DNA from: Nemophila menziesii
Taxonomy: Eukaryota; Streptophyta; Magnoliopsida; Boraginales; Hydrophyllaceae
Direction of reading: 5' to 3'
Length of the DNA stretch: 64,000 nt
NCBI GenBank assembly: GCA_029959085.1
Contig: JARWIR010000042.1
Span: 3,008,544 to 3,072,543, forward strand
The position numbers and the translations under genes were made by a program. Positions 31,401 through 40,940 of this stretch are shown piece by piece; positions within the stretch are counted from its first letter, which is position 1; every line of letters begins with the position of its first letter. The notes under the pieces are model-generated. The model had not been told where the DNA came from, did not search any database, and saw only the letters and a program-made list of their open reading frames with translations.

Positions 31401-34327
31401 AGATCTTGTATCAACAGATTAAAAAACCATCTCCAAGAATTGCTATCTTCTTTCTCAGCTACACAATACAAAATTGGGAATATACAATTGTTCCCATCAA
31501 TACCAACTGCTGTCAAAATTACACCAGGATGTGGACCTTTCAAGTGACATCCATCAACCCCAACAACCTTTCTACAACCCTCTAAAAATCCCCTTCTGCA
31601 ACCCTCTAAGCAAACATAAATTCTTTGAAATCTTTCTACTCCAGTTACCTCATCAGTAGTTGTTTCAATTGCTACAGTACTTCCAGGGTTACTTCTTCTT
31701 ATTTCTGCTGCATAATCAAAAAGCTTTTTGTATTGATCCTTGTATTCAGCCTCAATCATGCTTTTTGCAGACTTATATGCCCTGTAGCATGTTCTGGTAC
31801 TAACATTAACTGAATAATCCCGATGCACTAACTGTTGAAAGTCACTCACATTACTGTAGAGGTTCAATCTTATCATATCTTTAAAAGTATTTGCCAAGAA
31901 CTTTGCAGTAACATGCTTATGGTTAAGGTTTTTACCACAACTATGTTTATTACATAAACTCATTATCACCAGCCCACCAACCTTTTCTTTATGCGATGCA
32001 TATAAAAACCACCCACATCCTGCTCCTTTGCAAACAACTCTAATCCGATTCCAATCGTTCTTCACAAACTTAATGTTGACCACCTTTCTTATGGCATGTG
32101 TTCTTACTGCTTGTCTAAGATCAGAGGCATTCGCAAATGTCAATCCTAAAACAAATCTAGGCTTCTGCATATCTATACTCGCCTTAAATAGGGGGTATTT
32201 CATCTTTTTCTTGCGCAACTTTTTATTTTTTCCATCTTCATCTGTACCAGAAGAAGAACTAGCTGTACTCAGATCTTCGGAATCATGTATATATTCATCC
32301 GAATCTGTCCCACCACCAACATCATCACTATCGCCTTCAGAAGCATCTGCATCATCATTTTCCACATTCATTCTATCCACTTCCACATCCGAGTCAATGA
32401 ATGTATTATAATCCTGGTCGTCATCACCCTCACTCAAATCGATGTCGCTATCTATTATATAATCGTCATCAGTTGTGGATTCTTCATCCACATCTTCATC
32501 AGGTTCAGACAACTTCTTTTTCTTTTGAGAACTATCTTTCCTACAACCTTTATTGTAACTCTCTCGTTTGGTACCACTAGGGCCCACTCCTTCTACTCTT
32601 GTTCTTTTTATACTAGCCCTCGTACTTTTCTTGTTACCTACTGTTTCTGTTTTCTTTACTTGTGAACTGGTTTGTTTCTTCTGTTGTTGTATAACCAACT
32701 TCTTCTTCTTTATGACATTAGCAAGTAACTCATTATCACTGAACTCCTCATCCACATCTTCTTCACCATCAGCTTTGTTAATGACATTATCCGAGTCATC
32801 TGTTAGGTCTTCATCTATAAGCCGGAAAGGCCTTAATGGAGATTTATGTTTGGAACTCCTCGTAGTCACATTATCTTCAGTGTTCAAAGCTTTCAACACT
32901 TTATCCAACATATCATTAACAGACTTCTCCTTCTCTCCTATATCAGAGAGTTGTTCTTCCAAACTGTCATCCCCTTCCTTCTCATTAATTTGTGTGCTTT
33001 GTTCTTCAGAAACAACCTGAAACAAAGAATGAAATATTTAGGGGGTAATTTGTCAAGCATACGAAATAGTAAGGGGTAAACTGTCACACAACCTTTGTCC
33101 CGTCTTTGCAATTCTGGTGTTCTTCTTCAACATTACTATCATCCACTTTATTATGGACTTCATCAGCAGTCTGAGATACTTCTTCACCATTAACTCCTTC
33201 CTCCTTTTCACCTTCATTGTTATCACAAGTCTGAGCTCCTTCTTCAGAAACAACCTGAAACAAAGAATGAAATATTTAGGGGGTAATTTGTCAAGCATAC
33301 GAAATAGTAAGGGGTAAACTGTCACACAACCTTTGTCCCGTCTTTGCAATTCTGGTGTTCTTCTTCAACATTACTATCATCCACTTTATTATGGACTTCA
33401 TCAGCAGTCTGAGATACTTCTTCACCATTAACTCCTTCCTCCTTTTCACCTTCATTGTTATCACAGGTATGAGCTCCTTCTTCAGAAACAACCTGAAACA
33501 AAGAATGAAATATAAGTTAAAGAACTGAAAGGGGTAAACTGTCAAATGACTTTCTACCTTTAAACCTTCTTCTACAAGCTTGTTTTCCTCTAAGCTTTTC
33601 ACTTCATTACAGTTTTGAACTAATTCTTGTTCATCTACTTCTACTTCATTAACATTGACTTCTTCTCGCTGGTTAACTGTTTCTTCATCCTTTTTCCACT
33701 TTAGTAACAAAGGCATGAAGATGGGAGATTGAAGAACTTGGTCATCAGGGCCTATGGGATTATTCACAACGTAAAGGTCCACAGTTACGTTGTTGTCTGC
33801 GATTCTACACATCTCCATGCCTTTGTCCTCGCTATCTAAACATACTAACCCATCAGGTAGATTTGAACCCACTTTCAAATAATAAACATCAGAGTAACAA
33901 ATTACACCCAATTTCGAAAGAATTTTCCTAAGAACTGGTATACTAAACTTGTCATAATGACAACCGTCAACGTACTCTATGCTCACTTCATGATAGCAAC
34001 TCTTATCTTCATTAAAGAACCCACCGAAGTGAATCCTTAGTGCGAATTTATCTGTTAAACAAGCAAATTTTAATTGAATAGATTAGTTACCAAATACATT
34101 AAGAATCACAAAATGGAAAAACAATAATCAAACTACGGGTATGGTAACCGAATCCCGTAAAATCTGCTATTATTACTAAGAAAATCCCTCAATCCACGCG
34201 TGATATCTATGTATGTAATAAATTTAGTACAAAACCCTATATTTTGGGGTTAAAGGATCTTAGCCAATGAGCAAGGATTTAGGGTTAATAAATAAACCCA
34301 CTTACTCCATTGATTTGCCTGCGCCAT
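28465..34327 (-). CDS. mudrA-like MULE transposase (11 inferred exons, one in-frame stop)
   Basis: Inferred exons, 5' to 3' on the - strand: 34306-34327, 33558-34051, 33331-33492, 33093-33254, 31352-33016, 30954-31273, 29361-30702, ~29193-29279, 28906-29079, 28708-28767 and 28465-28632. All have GT/AG borders and joins that keep frame; exon 8 is tentative. Domains: N-terminal PB1-like segment (~1-110), acidic region (~115-560), MuDR DNA-binding domain (~568-650), and MULE DDE core with Asp768 (VVGVDGCHLKG) and Asp832 (FISDRQKGL). A SWIM finger follows (Cys1022, Cys1024, Cys1034, His1036). A TGA at 30174-30176 ends the frame after residue 1117. Beyond it, in the same frame, are a CCHC zinc knuckle and a ~430-residue basic, repeat-rich tail. 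The catalytic part is therefore complete and the stop removes only the tail. It probably excises and inserts the element by cut-and-paste. Confidence 0.85.
28842..28888 (-). repeat. Two iterons in transposase intron 9
   Basis: TGACTAAATGCCCCCT and TGACTAACTACCCCTT, 31 bp apart, inside the intron 28768-28905. Confidence 0.75.
29102..29213 (-). repeat. Four-copy iteron array in transposase intron 8
   Basis: Copies begin at 29102, 29134, 29166 and 29198, an exact 32-bp period. The last (TGTACTAATACCCCCT) is degenerate and overlaps the tentative end of exon 8. Confidence 0.8.
29520..29725 (-). repeat. Coding repeat: four RPKMRxP motifs
   Basis: In the transposase frame downstream of the TGA, four copies of (S/K)(K/R)P(K/R)MR(L/F/I)P occur every ~22-24 residues. 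They are basic and proline-flanked, like AT-hook-type minor-groove binders, and lie in the tail that the stop would remove. Confidence 0.7.
29935..30035 (-). repeat. Coding repeat: 16-residue acidic duplication
   Basis: Two adjacent copies of a 16-aa block, GDNEVM(G/E)DGVADGRGV, with a 48-bp period. It is in frame, just after the zinc knuckle in the tail. Confidence 0.75.
30174..30176 (-). other. In-frame TGA in transposase
   Basis: The codon falls between ...KKWRKE and TSEGVQK, seven codons before the next in-frame Met. The frame continues without a shift into the zinc knuckle CAICKGEGHNKRSC. TGA is one C-to-T step from CGA (Arg), consistent with CpG deamination. The only intron I could draw around it would be 34 bp, too short for a plant intron. 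Confidence 0.8.
30736..30947 (-). repeat. Seven-copy iteron array in transposase intron 6
   Basis: In - strand form the copies read TGACTACTTACCCCCT, at + coordinates 30736 (degenerate), 30771, 30804, 30836, 30868, 30900 and 30932. The last five have an exact 32-bp period with an ATAAAGTTTTATTTA-type spacer. The array occupies most of the 251-bp intron 30703-30953. Confidence 0.85.
33040..33086 (-). repeat. Two iterons in transposase intron 4
   Basis: Duplicate of the intron 3 pair, within the 76-bp intron 33017-33092. Confidence 0.7.
33278..33324 (-). repeat. Two iterons in transposase intron 3
   Basis: TGACAGTTTACCCCTT and TGACAAATTACCCCCT, 31 bp apart, fill most of the 76-bp intron 33255-33330. 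Confidence 0.7.
33529..33544 (-). repeat. Single TIR-like iteron in transposase intron 2
   Basis: TGACAGTTTACCCCTT within the 65-bp intron 33493-33557. It matches the TIR consensus except for one C fewer. Confidence 0.65.
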
Positions 34328-34471
34328 TGATCTTCTTCAAAGCACATGAACTTTGCTTTTCTGGGTTTGGATTTGGTGTTCGTCGAGTTCTTCAAAAATC
34401 CCGCGCTCCTTCAGTTTTCTCCTTTTGATTTTCGTTTTTGGTTAAGTTAAGATGTTAAAGTGTTTTTGGGG

Positions 34472-34479
34472 TATATATA
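34472..34479 (-). promoter_or_regulatory. TATA box in right TIR
   Basis: Mirror TATATATA, ~145 bp upstream of the inferred transposase ATG (34327). Confidence 0.65.
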
Positions 34480-34576
34480 GGATAGCCTTTAGTGAATTCC
34501 CCATCTTGCCCTTGTTAAAATAAGGGTTAAGTTAATTAAAAACGCAATTAACACCTGGATTTTAAAAAAAAAAAAT

Positions 34577-34599
34577 GTGACGTGGAATTGCCACGTCAC
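34577..34599. promoter_or_regulatory. ACGT palindrome in right TIR
   Basis: Mirror copy of the left palindrome, placed ~100 bp upstream of the right TATA box, facing the transposase gene. Confidence 0.55.
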
Positions 34600-34632
34600 T
34601 TTTAACGGTGATAAATGGACGGAACACGCAGT

Positions 34633-34739
34633 AGGGGGTAACGGGTCACAAAAACAAATCTTGGGGGGCATCTAGGCGCATTTTAAGAGTTAGGGGGCAA
34701 CCTGTCAATCGGGTATAAACACAGGGGGCAAAAGTGTCA
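34633..34739 (-). repeat. Iteron cluster in right TIR
   Basis: Inverted equivalent of the left cluster, at about 34633, 34663 (degenerate), 34692 and 34723 in + strand form AGGGGGYAANNNGTCA. Here the outermost copy has the full GTCA half. Confidence 0.7.
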
Positions 34740-34746
34740 TTTACTC

Positions 34747-34755
34747 TTGAATAAA
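34747..34755. other. Right target-site duplication (9 bp)
   Basis: TTGAATAAA, partner of 26836-26844. Confidence 0.95.
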
Positions 34756-35742
34756 TAAGTATTGAATTTCCTTTGTAGCCACTTTTCCAGCAACTTGGTC
34801 TTCTCAACGGCAGTACTCAACAACTCTGAAGCTCCATAGATTTCAAGCGACAAAGCTTTCTCGGAGGTCTGCACAGCGACTTGGTCTTTGAGGCTTCATC
34901 TTCTTCACATCGACTTGGTCTTTGCCGAGCATCTCGAACAAATCTCGAGCTTTGCTCGAGAAGTTGCTGAGCATCACAAGAAAAACGCCGGCGCTCGCAG
35001 AATATCCCGCAGCAGCCATGGCAACACATCCGCCGGCGCTCGCAACAGATCCGGCAGCCGTACCATCATCTTCTTTGCTAATCCAGCTCCCGACGTTCGG
35101 GACCTACGGCAAAGCAGATTAAATAACTGTGTTGAGAGGCGAGCTTAAGGAGGAACACATAAAAGGAAAAAGTCTTGTTGGGTTTGATGTCATGATGTCG
35201 ACAGTAGAGGGAATAAAGTTTAAGACCTCGGAATGTAGTTCATTTGGACCCTATATTCTTGTTAATCCCATATTAGGTTAAAAAATAAAATAAGTTGTGT
35301 ATCTGTCCATGAACACACATTAAATATATGCGTAAATACAGTTGGACTCATCAATGGATTACCAAATTGTGGATCGACTGACGCAAACACAAAAAGGCAA
35401 AAGCTACAAGTTGTATGAGCCAAAGATATCATCCACATTTGGTAGCATCAAATAAAGAAATCATACAAGTCAAATAAATAAGCCATAGATCATGGGTAGG
35501 TGAGAATCTCCAAGTTGTAGTTACAGAATACTCTAACAAGACACTAATATTAGATATTATGAGGATTATCTAGATCCGCATATCAATTTCCATACAAGTT
35601 CAATGGTCCAAGAAAAAAAAGCACAACAAATATCTGAAATTAGTATATGCGAAAGGAAAAATGGATATGAATTACACACTAAAATGTATCTAGAAAGAAG
35701 AAAGAAAATAGCAGCTTTTACTAGAAGGGTGTGCGAGCATCC

Positions 35743-36111
35743 CTAGAAGATACATATACTTAGTAGACGTTCCACATGCACATGTTTTCCTTGGTTTGTG
35801 CGCATGAAGCAATCCATAGTCATAGGTGAGTTCTTGCATAGGAGTAATGTGCCTGATTGCAATAAACACAACGTGGAGGTATGCTTTGTCACCACCAGAT
35901 CCACGTAAAACTGGCTGCCAATACATATTAGGTGAGCAGCTATGGTTAATGAAACGCGCAACATTCCCTCTATTCTTAGCCGAGATAACCAGTGGAAACG
36001 GGGTTTGTAATGATGATCATCACATTCAAGGCTCTCATAGATGCGTGTAGCATAAAAAATGTAGTCATTCTCATAATGATCACTTCCATCAATGACCTCC
36101 CCAGCATACTC
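35743..36111 (-). pseudogene. SUVH SET-domain fragment, frameshifted (U3)
   Basis: Identical conceptual pieces. It lies about 1.0 kb right of the MULE and is unaffected by it. Confidence 0.9.
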
Positions 36112-37896
36112 AGTGTTTGAGACCATTACCAACATTTACACATGAAGGGAAGCGTTATAGCTTCAAAGCAAGATTAGATCGTGTATCGACGAAAACTGCA
36201 AAAAAGGCAAACAAAATTCTTTTGATCGTGCCCAAGTAAAAGATACCGATCACATAAATATTGATAAGTCAAAAATTAAATGACGCTACTAGATCAACCG
36301 CAAAGAGTCCAGAACAACCAAATGACCATCGAACCGAGGATAATTTGTGTCTACTGATGTAAGAAGTACTAACTCTCCCGAAGATAGGCGTGTCAAAGAA
36401 GTAAGACTGTGTGCACAGCCGCGTCAAAAGTAGGGTCTTGCTACACTTTGAGATCTAATGTCTAGTTCGGGCCCCACATGACCTCGGGTTCTACCGTACT
36501 AATCGTCAACTCAATTACTTTTTCTCTCTAAGCGTTCTGTTTTGTTTTCAGGTTGATCAATTGGACAAATGGATCAATAAGAGGATTATGAAAGTTACAA
36601 GTGGGATATATGGTTGTCAATATTAACGTTTATGATGAATATTGGTTGTGTATGAATCGACATTTACAATTGTGGTCAGTGATGGAGGGTAATATCTTTA
36701 AAAAGATGATGTCCCCAAGACATACTTATGTATCAACATGACAAGTATATATACAATAAAATTTCACCATAGTAAAACATTAAATTATAACACGATCAAA
36801 GAGAATGAGAGAATTTGGAGGAAAAAAAAGTGAATGAGAGAATGATCCATCTAATGATTCTAATCTAGTGGAAAAAAGAATTCACCACCAGTCCACCATC
36901 TTGAATATATTTCTGTAACGTAACCATCTGAAATGTAAGTGAAGTGGGGTTAAATGAGGGGAGTGTGAAAGATATCTCTAGTTGGGAAAAGACCCGATCA
37001 ATGTTGAATATATTTTCTCAACTTGATTATCTAAAAAGAAGGTTGAATAGGAATGTGTGATCCATTTAGTGGGACAAAGATCCGACCACCACAAAACAAT
37101 GGCCATCCTGAATGTGAATATGTTTTCCAGAAGATTACTATCTAAAATGAAGTGAGGTTATAGTAAATCCCTCTAGTCCGGCAAGGACACAACCACTGTG
37201 ACATAACTATATCCATGAGGTTGAAAGGAGGAATTTCGACTCAGTCTAGTGGGACAAAGACACGACCAACACATATGAGAACATACATACTAATTACAAT
37301 CAAGTGTAGCAAAGAGTAGGATTGGATGATCATATCCCCAAGAGCTAGGTAAGCTAACTAACATGCACCTTTTAAGCACTTGGGTTGGACTACAAGATTT
37401 GTAGACTTTGGGGTACCAAATATGAATTCATTCCTCAAGAAAGCAAAACTATTGATGAAAGTTGACATTAAGCTCATAGTCATGTGTGTGTGGACGGGCA
37501 TACAAGAAAGTAGGAAACAAATAAGACTAGAAAAAGTATGAATACAGGTTTATCATAAATAATAAGCATAATGAAAAGACAAGCCCCTGTTGCCAGAATA
37601 AGGTTACAAGAAGTTATAATACACAAACATTCCAAAGTTTTCCATAAATCCTCTGCATCTGAATCTGCACTTCTCCCAAGCTTCATCCTACAACTACTGT
37701 TCATCATCATCAACAAACAAAAACAAAAGTTATAACTCATATATACCACAATGCCCACTACAAACAAACAAATCACACAACTATCTATATGCATAACGCT
37801 ATATAATTACAAGCATACACATATGTATTCACACTAAAAACTATATCTGAAATTAAAAAAACACAAGATAGTACCTTTTAACAGAATCCCTCATCC

Positions 37897-39753
37897 CTAG
37901 TAGAAATACCCCCTGCATTTTGACGTTCCACAAGCACATGATTTCCTCTTACTATAGTGAGCTTTTTCAGGTTGAAGCATTCCATAATCAAAAGTCAGCT
38001 CTTGCATAGGAGGAATGTGCCTGATTGCAAAAAACACAACGTGGAGGTATGCTTTGTCACCACCAGATCCACGTAAAATTGGCTGCCAATACACATTAGG
38101 CGAGCAGCTATGATTCATAAAACGAGCAACATTCCCTCCATTTTTAGCCGATATAACCAGTGAAAACGGGGATTTGTTATGATCACCCTCGCCTTCAAGG
38201 CTCTCATAGATACGTGTAGCATCAAAAATATATTCATTCTCATCATTATCACTTTCATCAATAATCTCCCCAGCATACTCACAGATAAATCCACCTCCAC
38301 GGATCGGGTCCCACGACCTAAGCCCCCACCCTCGGTTATTAGTCTTGAAAACCTCAAGACGCACTTTTAACCCCGATTGAGTTATTCTGTTTCTGCAAGA
38401 AGCTTGGCATAAACAGCCTGGGCCACACTCATGCACCAATGTGTTGTACCTGTATAACACCCCAAGTCCACTATACGGAAAAAAACCCTCATTCTTCTGT
38501 ATACAAACACAGTTTATGTCCTTAGCTTGGCATCCACCTACACAGTGACAGCTCAGCGAAACTTTATTGAATGTAAAAGGCTTGCTATACCTTAAAGACG
38601 GAACATACGTGAAATAAGCGGGTCCCTTTTCTTCATCGATTTCGTTTACAAGAGAAATCGGAAGTTTTTCTGCACCTGAAGTCAGGTCTGGTAAGATGAC
38701 CCCACCCCTAGATGTAACCCCATCTTTCCATTGCTGAATAGATTTCCATAGAGTAAAAGCTTCAGGTTGACCAGGAATTCTAACTAATTTATACTTAAAA
38801 ATACTACACCCAAGCTTATTCTTCTCAGTCCAAGATGCTTGAATCTTGTACACACCATCGTAAACATATATTTTACCAGTGGGATTAGCAAGATATTTAA
38901 CCCCACGTATAACTCTAACCTCATTCCCACGGTGTAAACTCTTCTCCAGTGCAAGATTACCTCTTTCTAGTTTTTGATCAAACATCTGTCCATCGCTCCT
39001 CTGAACTCCACCCTGGCCAGTGTAAATTAGCACTTCTCCATCTCCACCATCATCCTCGTACCCTCCTGACGAGACTATGCTCACAGCTAACGGCTCTTCA
39101 TCCACAGTCATGTAATCTATCCCAGCCATAGTTGGAGCATGCAGTCCCACAATGCATAATTCCATTCTTAAAAAGAAGATATCTCCTACTTCAATTCCCG
39201 GTACATGCCCGATCCTCTTTGTTTGGTTAGTACGAACACCATTCACCATCAAAAGATTGCCCCCTTTCAAGTCGGGGCGTCTAGAAGCACCTGGAGTCGG
39301 CTCCCTGGTTTCTTCATGCTGAGCGATCTTTCTTCGAACCAAATCATACGCTAATAGTATGCGCTCCACTAGATCCTTATCTCCAGTTCCTTTCCTTAAC
39401 ATGTCTAATTCTAGAAGCTTCAGGGATGAGCAGATGCTGTTAACAATCGTATCCTCGTCCAAATTTGAAGGCTGGACTATCTTTGTCTTGGTATTCGTCC
39501 GGGCTTTACGCTTCCCAGAAGTATTTTCATCTTCACTCTCATTCACCGAATCATTAACTACAACCTCTGAAGCTTTAGTTTTCTTTGACCGACTCGAACT
39601 TCCATTAGCAGCTGGTGGTCTGAAGGTATTCAATGGAACCGGAGATGGTATACTGTTACCGAAACCAAATGAATCTGCTGGACGAAATCCAGGACGAGGT
39701 GATGGTACCAAGCATCTCAGTGGCTTCACATCCAAAGCTTTACCTTGCTCCAT
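37897..39753 (-). CDS. SUVH: SUVH1/SUVH3-class SRA-SET protein (U3)
   Basis: Third complete copy with the same 618-aa product. This unit carries the MULE, whose right end (34746) lies about 3.2 kb beyond the stop codon, with the SET pseudogene in between. Promoter, 5'UTR intron and coding sequence are therefore undisturbed. Any effect of the MULE on this copy would have to be indirect, through spreading silencing or antisense/read-through transcription. Confidence 0.95.
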   Translation of the reverse strand: MEQGKALDVKPLRCLVPSPRPGFRPADSFGFGNSIPSPVPLNTFRPPAANGSSSRSKKTKASEVVVNDSVNESEDENTSGKRKARTNTKTKIVQPSNLDEDTIVNSICSSLKLLELDMLRKGTGDKDLVERILLAYDLVRRKIAQHEETREPTPGASRRPDLKGGNLLMVNGVRTNQTKRIGHVPGIEVGDIFFLRMELCIVGLHAPTMAGIDYMTVDEEPLAVSIVSSGGYEDDGGDGEVLIYTGQGGVQRSDGQMFDQKLERGNLALEKSLHRGNEVRVIRGVKYLANPTGKIYVYDGVYKIQASWTEKNKLGCSIFKYKLVRIPGQPEAFTLWKSIQQWKDGVTSRGGVILPDLTSGAEKLPISLVNEIDEEKGPAYFTYVPSLRYSKPFTFNKVSLSCHCVGGCQAKDINCVCIQKNEGFFPYSGLGVLYRYNTLVHECGPGCLCQASCRNRITQSGLKVRLEVFKTNNRGWGLRSWDPIRGGGFICEYAGEIIDESDNDENEYIFDATRIYESLEGEGDHNKSPFSLVISAKNGGNVARFMNHSCSPNVYWQPILRGSGGDKAYLHVVFFAIRHIPPMQELTFDYGMLQPEKAHYSKRKSCACGTSKCRGYFY

Positions 39754-40748
39754 TCTCGTTATAAACTCCAAGACAATTAATTTTTGCCTCAACAAATTAA
39801 CCTGCAACAATACAATAATATAAAATAAACCGATCTTTTCCAAATAATTATTATAAAGACCCTAACCCAATTACAAATACACAAAATAAACAAACAATAC
39901 CCACAAAATTCCTTATAATTCCAAACTTTAACTTTATTAAAGGTACCTACCTTCTTGCAACATTCAAACACAAAACGTGCATAAGTTAAAAAAAAAAAAA
40001 AAAAAAAATTAGACCAAAAATATTATGATATGAACCCAAAAACCCTTAAATCTAGCTAATCAAAATCCTAAACATTCTCACGTGGTCTTTCACACCAAAA
40101 TCTAGTGATAGTAAACGGGTAAAAGAAAAATCCAATAAAGAAATAGGTGAATATAATTAATCAGATTATATACAATTAGTCAAATCAATTCATATACAAC
40201 AAAATATTAAAACCCAATTCAATTAAATTAAAATATCCCAAATAACATTAAAACATAATTAATCTTTAATGAAAATTCATACAATATATAACTTCTTGCG
40301 AAATTCAAACAACAAAATTTGCACAAGTTAAAAAAAATTGGATAAAAAATATCATAAACCCAAAAACCCCTAAATCTAGCTAATCAAAACCCTAAATACA
40401 CTCAAATTAGACTTCAATCTCACACCTAAATACTTTCACACCGAAATCTAGTTATAACAAAAGGGTACTTACAAATTTCAATAAAGCTATACGAAAACTC
40501 GTTACACGAGGTGGACAGGAAATATAGATCTATGATTTCTTGTTTCGAAGATATTATTTTTTTGTTTGGTTTCGAAAAGGTTGTCACACTTGTTTTTGCA
40601 CACAAATTTAGAAATTAAAATTTAAATATTTAATTAGGGAAAAAAGTTATATATAAAAGGACAAAATATCTTATTTTTTTCAATGGATAACTTTTGTGGA
40701 TAACTATATTTAATAAGAAACAATCAATTGAAAAACGTATTTCCTAAA

Positions 40749-40940
40749 GAGTAATGATATATACCACCCGAATTCATACCACTCAAATGTCACCCAATGA
40801 TGTGGCGTGAATTGGTTGGTTACAAATATTTAATCAAATCAAGGAAATAAATGCATTAACAATTTATAACCAATCAATTCACGCCACGTGATTGTGTGAC
40901 ATTTGGGTGGTATGAATTTGGGTGGTATATATCATTACTC
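40749..40940. mobile_element. Foldback MITE, 192 bp (U3)
   Basis: Same element, with the same number of 15-bp blocks as U1. Confidence 0.75.

Larger units (their letters stand above)
33016..33492 (-). repeat. 238-bp tandem duplication of an exon plus intron
   Basis: Two head-to-tail copies with a 238-bp period, each with a 162-bp exon (54 codons, phase 0: 33331-33492 and 33093-33254) and the following 76-bp intron. The copies differ at only a couple of bases (for example a His/Gln change), so the duplication is recent. It lengthens the acidic linker without changing frame. Confidence 0.85.
26845..34746. mobile_element. Complete two-gene Mutator-like element (MULE), 7902 bp
   Basis: 331-bp terminal inverted repeats (26845-27175 and 34416-34746), ~98-99% identical by eye, are flanked by a 9-bp direct repeat TTGAATAAA (26836-26844 and 34747-34755). 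The empty site, with one copy of TTGAATAAA, is visible in U1, U2, U4 and U5. The 9-bp duplication, long TIRs and mudrA-type transposase identify a MULE. Two genes run inward from the TIRs and converge, as in MuDR. The near-identical TIRs and presence in only one unit indicate a recent insertion. Confidence 0.97.
34416..34746 (-). repeat. Right TIR of the MULE (331 bp)
   Basis: Inverted copy of the left TIR. The few differences include A/G at bases 9 and ~45 from the end and a run-length change in the A/T tract. It carries the same four iterons (34633-34739), palindrome (34577-34599) and TATATATA (34472-34479), driving toward the transposase gene. Confidence 0.95.

Noticed and set aside
32028..33020. 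Long + strand open frames (126-150 codons) opposite transposase exon 5
   Set aside because: Shadow frames of the acidic, Ser/Asp/Glu-rich coding region on the - strand, giving Ser/Leu-rich nonsense translations.
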